Source: Dokdonia sinensis
GTDB taxonomy: Bacteria > Bacteroidota > Bacteroidia > Flavobacteriales > Flavobacteriaceae
DNA: 64,000 nt
Assembly (NCBI RefSeq): GCF_003688895.1
Contig: NZ_REFV01000016.1
Span: forward strand, 1-64,000
Reading direction: 5' to 3'
Under the pieces are notes generated by a model. The model saw nothing but the letters and a program-made list of their open reading frames with translations. It was not told the DNA's origin and searched no databases. Positions within the stretch are counted from its first letter, which is position 1; each line of letters begins with the position of its first letter. The position numbers and the translations under genes are program-made. Of the stretch, positions 17,586-24,225 are shown piece after piece.

Positions 17586-19559
17586 TTAAACAGTTTTTGG
17601 TATTGTAAATTCAACCTTCGTCCCACTGTAATCTATTGATAAAATAGTGAGATCGCCATTTACATCTTTTATACGCTTTTTCATATTATTTAAGCCGTTC
17701 CCCAAGGCCGGTTGCCCAGTATCAAAGCCTTGACCATTATCTATGATGTTAATTCTAAATTGAGAAGGTTCTTGATGGATGTTTACACTTATTTCTTTAT
17801 TTGATGCCGCTTTCGCGAAAGCGTATTTCAAACCATTATTTACACTTTCTTGAATCACCCGATATAAATTGATCCCCTCTACCGAGGTAAATGCGTACTG
17901 CTTATCAATATCCCCATCTATATTAAATTTAAAAGCTACATCTGACGCAGCTTTGCGGGCACTATCTATAAAATTTGAAATACGGCTTTGTAGGTCTTCA
18001 AAGGTGATTTCCTCCTTGTTCATCGCCCAGATGGTATCCCGTAATTCGTTTATGGTAGTTTTTGTGAAATGGGCAATATCGCTAAGCTTATCAGTCACGT
18101 TAGAATCTGCATCCTTAAGCCCATATTTTAAGGTATCTAATGACGAAATGATAAATGTAAGCTGGCTTCCTATATTATCGTGCAGATCACGAGAAATACG
18201 CAGGCGTTGCTCTTGCAGGCGGTTTTGAGTCTCGATTTTCGCCAGCGCCGTTTGGAGTTCGCTTTCCTTTTTAAGCTGGCGATTCTTGAGACGTTGCTGG
18301 TTGTAAACCAGATAGCCTAAAAGTCCGAGTAACACGGCAACAGCGATAGCCCCATAGATAAGGTTGTTTTTCCTACGGATGCTCAGTTCATTTTCGGCGA
18401 GCTGGGCGCGTTGCTCTAGGATTTGATTTTCTTTTTTTTCGGTTTGGTATTTTGTTTCCATCTCAGTTACTTCAGAGAGGGTCTGTTTCTGGCTAAAAGC
18501 CTGACTTGCAATTATGTAATCCGTAAGATACTTTTCAGCTTTCTGCCAGTCCTCCTGACCATAGGCAGTACGTGTGAGCGCTTCGTAGGTTAGAGCGATC
18601 TGGTCTAATTTACCTTCCCTTTTAAATACGGAAAGTGCTTCCGTTAATTCCTTTTCTCCCTTCTTATATTCCTCTAGTCCTAAATGAGCAATGCCCAGAG
18701 ACAGTTGAGAACTTGCTATATCTAAAGCAGCTTGATTAGACTGTCTAATGGCTAAGCCTTTAAGAATTAAATCCTTCGCTTTTTTAAACTCTTGACGATC
18801 ATTATAAATTACAGCTAGATTATTTATCGAAGCGGCTACTGATGGCAAATATCCTATACGCTCTGCCATTGCGAGACCTTTTTCTAAATTTTCAATAGCC
18901 TTTGTCTCTATTTTTTGTTTTACATAAACATTCCCAGTATTTATATAGGTGTTTGCAAGAAATTGCGAATCCCCAAATTGTTGAAAGAAAATCTCATTAT
19001 CCTTATAATACTCAAGAGCACTCTCATAATCTTGCATTTCCATTTTTATAGCCCCTACATTCCCACGCAATCGTGCTGCTAATTGCTCTTGTCCTCTGTC
19101 CTCGTATATCTTTATAGCATCTATGTAGTATTTTGTAGCACTATCAAATAGTGTTTGTTTGAAGTAAATATTTGCAACCTTGCCATATACAGAGGCTACA
19201 CCCATAGTATCTTTTAATGCCCTCCTTAATTTCAGAGCCCTCTCATAATAGGACATCGACTCCGTATTGTTACCAGCCACATATTCAGCTATTCCGAGAT
19301 CGTTGTATGCTTGCGCTATTGCAACAGAATCTTCTATTTTCTTAGCAAACTCTAGAGATTGTAAGCCATAAACACGGGAACTATCTGCAGAAATCATCGA
19401 GTAATACCAAGTCGCATCCCCTAGTAGCTTTACCTTTCGTTCGTCCAAAGGATTTTTAGATAACTCGATTTTAATACTATCTACTATCTCTTGAGGAGTT
19501 TGAGCCTTTAGAAGGATGCTCGCACAAAAAGAAAGAGCAACGAGTAAAAATGTTTTCAT
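17586..19559 (-). CDS. TPR-containing sensor histidine kinase (HisKA_3 type)
   Basis: A 657-residue protein. It has signal peptide MKTFLLVALSFCASILLKAQ, then about seven TPR repeats (for example ASVYGKVANIYFKQTLFDSATKYY) filling the exported half. A coiled linker and a membrane helix near residue 410 (YGAIAVAVLLGLLGYLVYN) follow. The cytosolic kinase has the H-box RISRDLHDNIGSQL, the N-box VIQESVNNGLKYA and the G-box DNGQGFD. HisKA_3 kinases usually pair with NarL/LuxR-type response regulators, but no response regulator gene is adjacent. I chose the ATG at 19559 because it gives a clean signal peptide. A dispersed palindrome encodes AFAKA within the N-box region. Confidence 0.92.
   Translation of the reverse strand: MKTFLLVALSFCASILLKAQTPQEIVDSIKIELSKNPLDERKVKLLGDATWYYSMISADSSRVYGLQSLEFAKKIEDSVAIAQAYNDLGIAEYVAGNNTESMSYYERALKLRRALKDTMGVASVYGKVANIYFKQTLFDSATKYYIDAIKIYEDRGQEQLAARLRGNVGAIKMEMQDYESALEYYKDNEIFFQQFGDSQFLANTYINTGNVYVKQKIETKAIENLEKGLAMAERIGYLPSVAASINNLAVIYNDRQEFKKAKDLILKGLAIRQSNQAALDIASSQLSLGIAHLGLEEYKKGEKELTEALSVFKREGKLDQIALTYEALTRTAYGQEDWQKAEKYLTDYIIASQAFSQKQTLSEVTEMETKYQTEKKENQILEQRAQLAENELSIRRKNNLIYGAIAVAVLLGLLGYLVYNQQRLKNRQLKKESELQTALAKIETQNRLQEQRLRISRDLHDNIGSQLTFIISSLDTLKYGLKDADSNVTDKLSDIAHFTKTTINELRDTIWAMNKEEITFEDLQSRISNFIDSARKAASDVAFKFNIDGDIDKQYAFTSVEGINLYRVIQESVNNGLKYAFAKAASNKEISVNIHQEPSQFRINIIDNGQGFDTGQPALGNGLNNMKKRIKDVNGDLTILSIDYSGTKVEFTIPKTV
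17809..17822. repeat. Dispersed palindrome GCTTTCGCGAAAGC
   Basis: Perfect copy inside the ATPase domain of the histidine kinase, read as AFAKA on the minus strand. Confidence 0.9.
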
Positions 19560-19584
19560 ACGTAAATGGTTAGTTGCAAGAAAA

Positions 19585-19827
19585 TTACAAAATAATTTCA
19601 TGTTGCGGGATAAGGGCTTCGTCCAGATTATATTTGAGTAAATGATATTTACTTAAATGATCGTTACGCTGGGCTATTTGGCGTTTGTGCTGTTGGATTT
19701 TGGCAATGCTTCTTTTGACTAATTCTTCGTGTTGCACTTTGATTTTAGTTTTCTTTCGGCTTAAGTTGTAGGATATACACAAGGCTATTGTGGAAAAGGA
19801 CAAAAGTATAAGTTGAGAAATAGACAT
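19585..19827 (-). CDS. Small single-pass membrane protein, unknown
   Basis: An 80-residue frame starting MSISQLILLSFSTIALCISYN, one membrane helix, followed by a basic helical tail (SRKKTKIKVQHEELVKRSIAKIQQHKRQIAQRN). It sits 25 nt upstream of the histidine kinase start and is likely cotranscribed with it. I do not recognise a family. A membrane helix followed by a coiled-coil-like tail would suit a small modulator of the kinase, but this is only inferred from position. Confidence 0.55.
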   Translation of the reverse strand: MSISQLILLSFSTIALCISYNLSRKKTKIKVQHEELVKRSIAKIQQHKRQIAQRNDHLSKYHLLKYNLDEALIPQHEIIL

Positions 19828-19856
19828 TGTGATTCTGAGTTGGTGGTGTAAAGTTC

Positions 19857-19870
19857 GCTTTCGCGAAAGC
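19857..19870. repeat. Dispersed palindrome GCTTTCGCGAAAGC
   Basis: Perfect copy 30 nt upstream of the small membrane protein start. Confidence 0.9.
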
Positions 19871-19904
19871 GTAATCCTATACGTCACCTGCCCTATTTTA
19901 TTAA

Positions 19905-20028
19905 GCAAAAAAGGCCGCGCACAGCACGACCTTTTCTTATTAGAAGTTCATAAATCCCCCAATTTATAAACTACCATACTTCCAAACACTTAATATTAAA
20001 AAAACTTATTACGGTTTCATTTTTCTTA
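19905..20028 (-). ncRNA. Candidate short transcript (sRNA or leader peptide RNA)
   Basis: On the minus strand a -7 box TATATTTG (20034-20041) predicts a start near 20027. About 95 nt later comes a GC-rich hairpin ending in a run of T (19911-19932). The resulting RNA of about 120 nt contains no long frame. It has only a nine-codon frame, MVVYKLGDL (19977-19948), plus shorter ones. The promoter carries the shared 20-bp operator. Alternatively the hairpin could be an attenuator and transcription may continue into the small membrane protein and kinase genes. Confidence 0.4.
19911..19936 (-). terminator. GC-rich terminator hairpin
   Basis: On the minus strand AAGGTCGTGC/GCGCGGCCTT pairs with two G-U pairs and is followed by six T residues. 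It lies downstream of the DUF6498 gene and of the operator-bearing promoter. Confidence 0.75.
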
Positions 20029-20033
20029 CAAGA

Positions 20034-20082
20034 CAAATATACAAGAGCACCACTCACATATCCGTGGGGCAAATGCCCTATT
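20034..20082 (-). promoter_or_regulatory. Operator-promoter A (shared palindrome + -7 box)
   Basis: The 20-bp near-palindrome at 20063-20082 (minus: AATAGGGCATTTGCCCCACG) is separated by exactly 21 nt from the -7 box TATATTTG (20034-20041). Two other promoters in this block have the same layout. It drives the short transcript described above and perhaps the kinase operon. Confidence 0.6.
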
Positions 20083-20809
20083 CTGAAATTTTCTGTAGTA
20101 CCGTCTCAATTTCCTCAACAGATTGTTCGGGACGCTTTACGTACAAGGCTATATTCCGCATCATTGTGCTACCTTCTTTAAAAGCAGCTATGATTAAATC
20201 AATAATTGTCCTAAATAACACCAGTAAAACACCCGCAGCAAAGCCAGAAGAAAACACAATCATAAAAAAACCTGATAGAATTACTACAAACTGCTGCACA
20301 AAAATTCTTACGTATGGTGTAATCATTAAATCTGCTACCGTGTAATCCTTATACTTTCCTTTAGACAAGAAATTGTTCAAAAAATAGCCTAAATTACCTG
20401 CGATTATGGATCCCAGCACCCAACCCATACCATTAAATTGAAGCACCTTCTGGTAATTACCTAAAATGTCGAGACTATCTGTTATAACACCATCCCCAGC
20501 TACTTCAAACAATGAAAATCCCAGAATACTCTGAATGGCTACAAAAGCTCCATAATGAATTATAAAAAATGGGATCGCAGCGATCCCTCCTTTATCCTTT
20601 CTTGTAGATCTTAGGTGGGTAGGGCTATACGACACAACGATGTACATCTTTACAACATTGAGAATTCCTATGACAATCGTCTCAAGAAAGTAACCAAATA
20701 CCACGGTAATGGGCGCAATCACTCCTATCGCCATCATTGTTAAAAGGAAGGCCGCATTGATATAAATAAACAGGTTCCCTTTATTAGGGTAAAACAAATC
20801 TCTAAGCAT
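20078..20809 (-). CDS. DUF6498-like integral membrane protein
   Basis: A 243-residue polytopic protein with about six hydrophobic helices. It begins MLRDLFYPNKGNLFIYINAAF and contains VFGYFLETIVIGILNVVKM, the conserved first-helices pattern I associate with DUF6498. Function unknown. I chose the ATG at 20809 because a GAGGAG stretch precedes it and the family N-terminus starts there. An in-frame ATG at 20821 and GTG at 20863 are alternatives. It follows the secreted-protein gene by a short gap and is probably in the same operator-controlled transcript. Its stop overlaps operator A. Confidence 0.75.
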   Translation of the reverse strand: MLRDLFYPNKGNLFIYINAAFLLTMMAIGVIAPITVVFGYFLETIVIGILNVVKMYIVVSYSPTHLRSTRKDKGGIAAIPFFIIHYGAFVAIQSILGFSLFEVAGDGVITDSLDILGNYQKVLQFNGMGWVLGSIIAGNLGYFLNNFLSKGKYKDYTVADLMITPYVRIFVQQFVVILSGFFMIVFSSGFAAGVLLVLFRTIIDLIIAAFKEGSTMMRNIALYVKRPEQSVEEIETVLQKISE

Positions 20810-20891
20810 ATCTCCTCGCATTAAAAAGCCGAAGTAACCTAACAAAAAGTTTCTCCGGCTCACGTAAAAACCTCAACATTGTGAGACCTTT

Positions 20892-21965
20892 TTACTTTTT
20901 AAAACTAAAAAACTGATTAATCTGATCTGAAAGAAAGGCATTGCTCGATTCATAAAGCGCATCTGCAAGTCTCTCACCATCTACCTCTACAAATTTTGCA
21001 TTCTCGCTTATAGAACTTCTCCACTCTGTAACTCTGTATAAATTTCCTATATCGTAGGTTGTGCTTGCTTTACCCTTATCATAGGTGCTCACCTTAGTAT
21101 TTTCTACCACGCTTCCTATATACAAGGGTTTCTTTAGTATACCCTCTGAAGTTACTCTTTTGAGGCCAGAGCCTTGATAAAACCCGATTCTGGTAGGAAT
21201 CCTATAGGTGCTTTCTTGCCCTTTCATACGCAAACCCTTTTTTACTGGAGCGGCAACGGTATGCGTTCCTAGCATAAGATTTGTCTTTATCTGCGCATTT
21301 GCAGCCCCTATGGATTTAAACCATGAGGATCCAGCTTCGCTATAATTGAGTGCAAGATCTACTTCAATAACAAGAACGTCGTCTAAATCTTTAGAAAGTT
21401 GGTTAGGGCCGGACAATGCTTTTCCCACAGCTTTGAAACCGCTTAAAAATCCGTCTTTCTTTGACGCCTTACCCTCTGCCTCTCTCTTGCTTACATAAAA
21501 GGTTGCTCCAGAAGGTATGCATTCTATATATCCCGGGTTTGCACTTTCTCTCAATGAGGGTCCCTCCATCACTACGGCATTTTTAAAATAATCTGTTCCT
21601 GAAGCGACGTTTCCCGCAAGCACTTCCATTCCGTTATTTTCTAGTTGGCTAACAAAATCTGCATAAAGAGCATCCACCTTAGCCTGAATTGCCTCCGTAT
21701 TTACGCCTTTTAGTCCAAGGGCCGCCATTGCCTTTGCTTCTCCACGACCTTTTCCTCTAAAGCTACTTTTTGCTTTATAATCTACATCCTCTCTATAAAC
21801 TTCTACTAGGACATTAAAAGAGGCAATGTATGCCTTGGAGGGCATTTTTTTTGAAGGTTTTTGTTGCGTGTGAGAAAGCTTCGTGTTGAGTTCCCCGAGA
21901 GTTTGTGCTTGAGCAGTTATTGTTCCTAAGACCAATAGAATTCCGATTAATAATTTTGTTTTCAT
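20892..21965 (-). CDS. Secreted protein of unknown family (operator B target)
   Basis: A 357-residue protein with signal peptide MKTKLLIGILLVLGTITAQAQ. The mature part includes YIASFNVLVEVYREDVDYKAK near the start and a central IECIPSGATFYVSKREAEGKA. It has no Cys pairs, no HExxH and no recognisable catalytic motif. I do not recognise the family. The ATG at 21965 was chosen over one 30 nt upstream because it begins the signal peptide and lies about 21 nt after the predicted transcription start. Operator-promoter B is directly upstream, and the DUF6498 gene follows in the same direction. Confidence 0.8.
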   Translation of the reverse strand: MKTKLLIGILLVLGTITAQAQTLGELNTKLSHTQQKPSKKMPSKAYIASFNVLVEVYREDVDYKAKSSFRGKGRGEAKAMAALGLKGVNTEAIQAKVDALYADFVSQLENNGMEVLAGNVASGTDYFKNAVVMEGPSLRESANPGYIECIPSGATFYVSKREAEGKASKKDGFLSGFKAVGKALSGPNQLSKDLDDVLVIEVDLALNYSEAGSSWFKSIGAANAQIKTNLMLGTHTVAAPVKKGLRMKGQESTYRIPTRIGFYQGSGLKRVTSEGILKKPLYIGSVVENTKVSTYDKGKASTTYDIGNLYRVTEWRSSISENAKFVEVDGERLADALYESSNAFLSDQINQFFSFKK

Positions 21966-21992
21966 AATGATTAGTTTAAGATTTTTACACTT

Positions 21993-22041
21993 CAAATGTC
22001 ATATTTTGAACGCCCTAGTTCAATAGGGCAATTGCCGTATT
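21993..22041 (-). promoter_or_regulatory. Operator-promoter B (shared palindrome + -7 box)
   Basis: The palindrome AATAGGGCAATTGCCGTATT (22022-22041, one mismatched pair) lies exactly 21 nt upstream of GACATTTG (21993-22000), a -7 box with one mismatch. No -33 TTTG is present; the palindrome occupies that position, as expected for an activator site. Confidence 0.65.
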
Positions 22042-22081
22042 CTGTCTTATATGCATTTAACTTATTGAAAATTCGGTGTTC

Positions 22082-22095
22082 GCTTTCGCGAAAGC
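22082..22095. repeat. Dispersed palindrome GCTTTCGCGAAAGC
   Basis: Perfect copy between operator B and the terminator of the DUF6252 gene. Confidence 0.9.
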
Positions 22096-22104
22096 GAAGT
22101 AAAA

Positions 22105-22129
22105 AAAAGCAGTCCCGAAGACTGCTTTT
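22105..22129 (-). terminator. Terminator after DUF6252 lipoprotein gene
   Basis: Stem AAAAGCAGTC/GACTGCTTTT with a 5-nt loop. On the minus strand it is followed by further T residues. Confidence 0.85.
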
Positions 22130-22150
22130 AAACATTATTTTATTGTTAGT

Positions 22151-22669
22151 CTAAAGGTCAAGATTAAACGACCCATTCGTCACGCTTACTGTAGACTCAT
22201 CGTCTGGATTTCTCGCAGTAAACTCAAAAGTTCCTTCGATTTTAGAATCTGTTATAGTAACGATGTTTACTTCTCCGGAAGCGTTCTCATCAAAAGGCGC
22301 AGACCATATTTGAGTATCCGTAGGATTGCTGGCATTAGCCTCAATATAGGAAGCCACGATTGAGATATTTGCTCCGCCGCCGATGATGTAGGTACCCTCT
22401 GCGTCGACTCCCTGTAGTGTTAGTGTGATGTTACGACTGCTGGAAAATTCGTTAGAGGTGATAAGTGTAGTGGTCATTCCGTTTGCGGTCACTTGGCTCA
22501 CAGAGGTTCCCATTGCATCAGACGTATAGCTAGCACCGTCTACAGAAGCGGTTACCGTTCCGTTAGAAGCGCTTCCCGCATCGCCGCCATCATCGTCAGA
22601 TTTACAGGATTGAAGTGAAAGTACTGTGGTCGCTATAAAAGCAACCATTAAAAATTTAAGAGTTTTCAT
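22151..22669 (-). CDS. DUF6252-type lipoprotein (operator C target)
   Basis: A 172-residue lipoprotein with signal MKTLKFLMVAFIATTVLSLQSC (lipobox Cys22), an acidic linker KSDDDGGDAG and a beta-rich domain starting VTASVDGASYTSD and ending VSVTNGSFNLDL. That is the DUF6252 pattern common in Flavobacteriaceae. Function unknown; location probably the outer membrane or periplasm. The gene has its own terminator and is preceded by operator-promoter C, with about 22 nt of leader. Confidence 0.85.
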   Translation of the reverse strand: MKTLKFLMVAFIATTVLSLQSCKSDDDGGDAGSASNGTVTASVDGASYTSDAMGTSVSQVTANGMTTTLITSNEFSSSRNITLTLQGVDAEGTYIIGGGANISIVASYIEANASNPTDTQIWSAPFDENASGEVNIVTITDSKIEGTFEFTARNPDDESTVSVTNGSFNLDL

Positions 22670-22697
22670 AATGAGGTTTTTAGTAATTAGTATGGCA

Positions 22698-22746
22698 CAA
22701 AATTGCCGTAATTACCACCTCAAATCAATACGGCAGTTGCCGTATT
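22698..22746 (-). promoter_or_regulatory. Operator-promoter C (shared palindrome + -7 box)
   Basis: The perfect palindrome AATACGGCAGTTGCCGTATT (22727-22746) lies exactly 21 nt upstream of CAATTTTG (22698-22705), a -7 box with one mismatch. It abuts the stop codon of the GSCFA gene. A weaker half-site (minus TACGGCA) sits just before the -7 box. Confidence 0.65.
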
Positions 22747-23715
22747 CTACTTAAAATCAATGTATGGATATTGTTTCTGAAGATTTTCCATACGCTCATT
22801 GAGTTTCATCAAAAAAGATTTGTGTTGCTCACTTTCGGTATTAAATGGTCTGTGGGAAAGCCCTGCTTGGATGATTCCCACTTCTTTTAGGGTGTCATAG
22901 GTTTTCGTACTTCGGCTACGCTCAGTATAAACTCCAGCATATACCTCCAAAAACTTTTCCCAAATATAGTCCACCGCCTGCTCTGAAGGGTGTAACATAT
23001 CGCTTGCATAAAAACGATAGTCCCGCAACTCATCCATCATCAGCTCATAAGCTGGAAAATAGCTCGCACTCCCAGATTCACAAACTTCGTGTATCGCCGA
23101 AAGTAAGTGCGCTTTACTTCTATTGTTCTCCACAAAACCATCCTTAAGATGTCTTACAGGAGAAACGGTAAATACAATTTGAGCCTTAGGATTCAGCTTT
23201 TTTATGAACGCTATCTGTCGCTCGAGACTTGCCGTGATTTCAGAAATAGGAAGTAAGCCTTTAGCAAACTGGTTTTGTGGTATTTTATGACAGTTGGCAA
23301 CCAGAACACCCGTAGGCGTGTGTTGATATGCCCAAGCTGTTCCCAGCGTAATGAAGATGTGCGAAGCCTCTTTAACAGTATTTCTTAGTTGCGACTTTGC
23401 ATTATTCAATCTATCCAACAGCACTCCACGAGAGGTTGCATTTAATCTACTGTGCGCCACAAAGGATTTCCAAACACCGTCCAACTCAAAGATAGTCTCC
23501 TCCATATCTCTATCTTCACAAGCATCCAGCAATACCCGTTCTATCGCCAGAGGGTGAAATAAAATTCCAAACGGATTTGTCGTTGCCTGAAATTTATAGT
23601 ATTCTAATTTCTGCCCAATATTCTCAGCAAAGCAGGAGCCTAAGAGTAAGAGCTTATCCTTGTAACCGAATTGGTTTTTTGAAGAGGTTAGCGGGATTTT
23701 TGTTTGTAGGTTCAT
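22747..23715 (-). CDS. GSCFA family protein
   Basis: A 322-residue protein with the defining motif LLLGSCFAENIG (about residues 24-35), a central FITLGTAWAY and VFTVSPVRHLKDG, and SDMLHPSEQAVDYIWEKF near the end. This is the SGNH-like hydrolase layout of GSCFA proteins, whose substrate is unknown. Near the C-terminus the segment YTERSRST is encoded by a copy of a dispersed Bacteroidota repeat (22907-22929) that seems to have been inserted in frame. The stop codon touches operator C of the next gene. Confidence 0.88.
   Translation of the reverse strand: MNLQTKIPLTSSKNQFGYKDKLLLLGSCFAENIGQKLEYYKFQATTNPFGILFHPLAIERVLLDACEDRDMEETIFELDGVWKSFVAHSRLNATSRGVLLDRLNNAKSQLRNTVKEASHIFITLGTAWAYQHTPTGVLVANCHKIPQNQFAKGLLPISEITASLERQIAFIKKLNPKAQIVFTVSPVRHLKDGFVENNRSKAHLLSAIHEVCESGSASYFPAYELMMDELRDYRFYASDMLHPSEQAVDYIWEKFLEVYAGVYTERSRSTKTYDTLKEVGIIQAGLSHRPFNTESEQHKSFLMKLNERMENLQKQYPYIDFK
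22907..22929. repeat. Dispersed TERSRS-type repeat inside GSCFA gene
   Basis: The core ACTGAGCGTAGCCGAAGT on the minus strand is an imperfect palindrome of a kind found widely in Bacteroidota genomes. It is read here in frame as YTERSRST. A related core lies at 14621-14636. Confidence 0.7.
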
Positions 23716-23770
23716 CTGGCAAAGAAAAATTGGTTTCTCACAAAGTCACAAAGACACTAAGGATTAGCGC

Positions 23771-24175
23771 TTATAATTCTCCATTTATAATTCTTGTAAT
23801 ACCGTTCTTGATTAGTGCGCTATTAAAGTTAATTAGTAATCCCAGTTTTAAATCTGCAAGTTTAAGATACGTAAGTAACTGTTTACAATGAACAGGATTG
23901 ATTTGTTGAACCGATTTGATTTCAACTATAACCTTATTTTCTACTATCAAGTCCGTACGAAAGCCCAACTCCATCTTTCTTCCTTTCCAAATCACAGGCA
24001 TAGCCTGCTGGCGCGTAACTTTCAAACCAATATTAGTCAATTCGTGATACAATATTTCCTCATAGACCGACTCAAGTAACCCTGGCCCTAGACCTACGTG
24101 AATATGGTAAGAGGCATCAACAATAATGGAAGCCAAGTCATTCTCCCAAAATTCATCATTTTCATTATCATCCAT
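23771..24175 (-). CDS. GxxExxY family protein
   Basis: The 134-residue product has the family signature GLGPGLLESVYEEILYHEL (about residues 28-46) followed by RTDLIVENKVIVEIKSV and KQLLTYLKLADLKLGLLINF. The second part is the D...ExK core of PD-(D/E)XK nuclease-like folds. Function unknown. Members are often found as lone insertions between unrelated genes, as here between a GSCFA gene and alaS. Confidence 0.9.
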   Translation of the reverse strand: MDDNENDEFWENDLASIIVDASYHIHVGLGPGLLESVYEEILYHELTNIGLKVTRQQAMPVIWKGRKMELGFRTDLIVENKVIVEIKSVQQINPVHCKQLLTYLKLADLKLGLLINFNSALIKNGITRIINGEL

Positions 24176-24225
24176 AATTCTTTGTGCCTTTGTGCCTCCG
24201 TGAGAAAACTAAAGCAACAGTAAAC

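Noticed and set aside
23771-24175. GxxExxY gene as evidence of a mobile element
   Set aside because: No inverted repeats, transposase or target duplication around it; the family is often found alone between genes.
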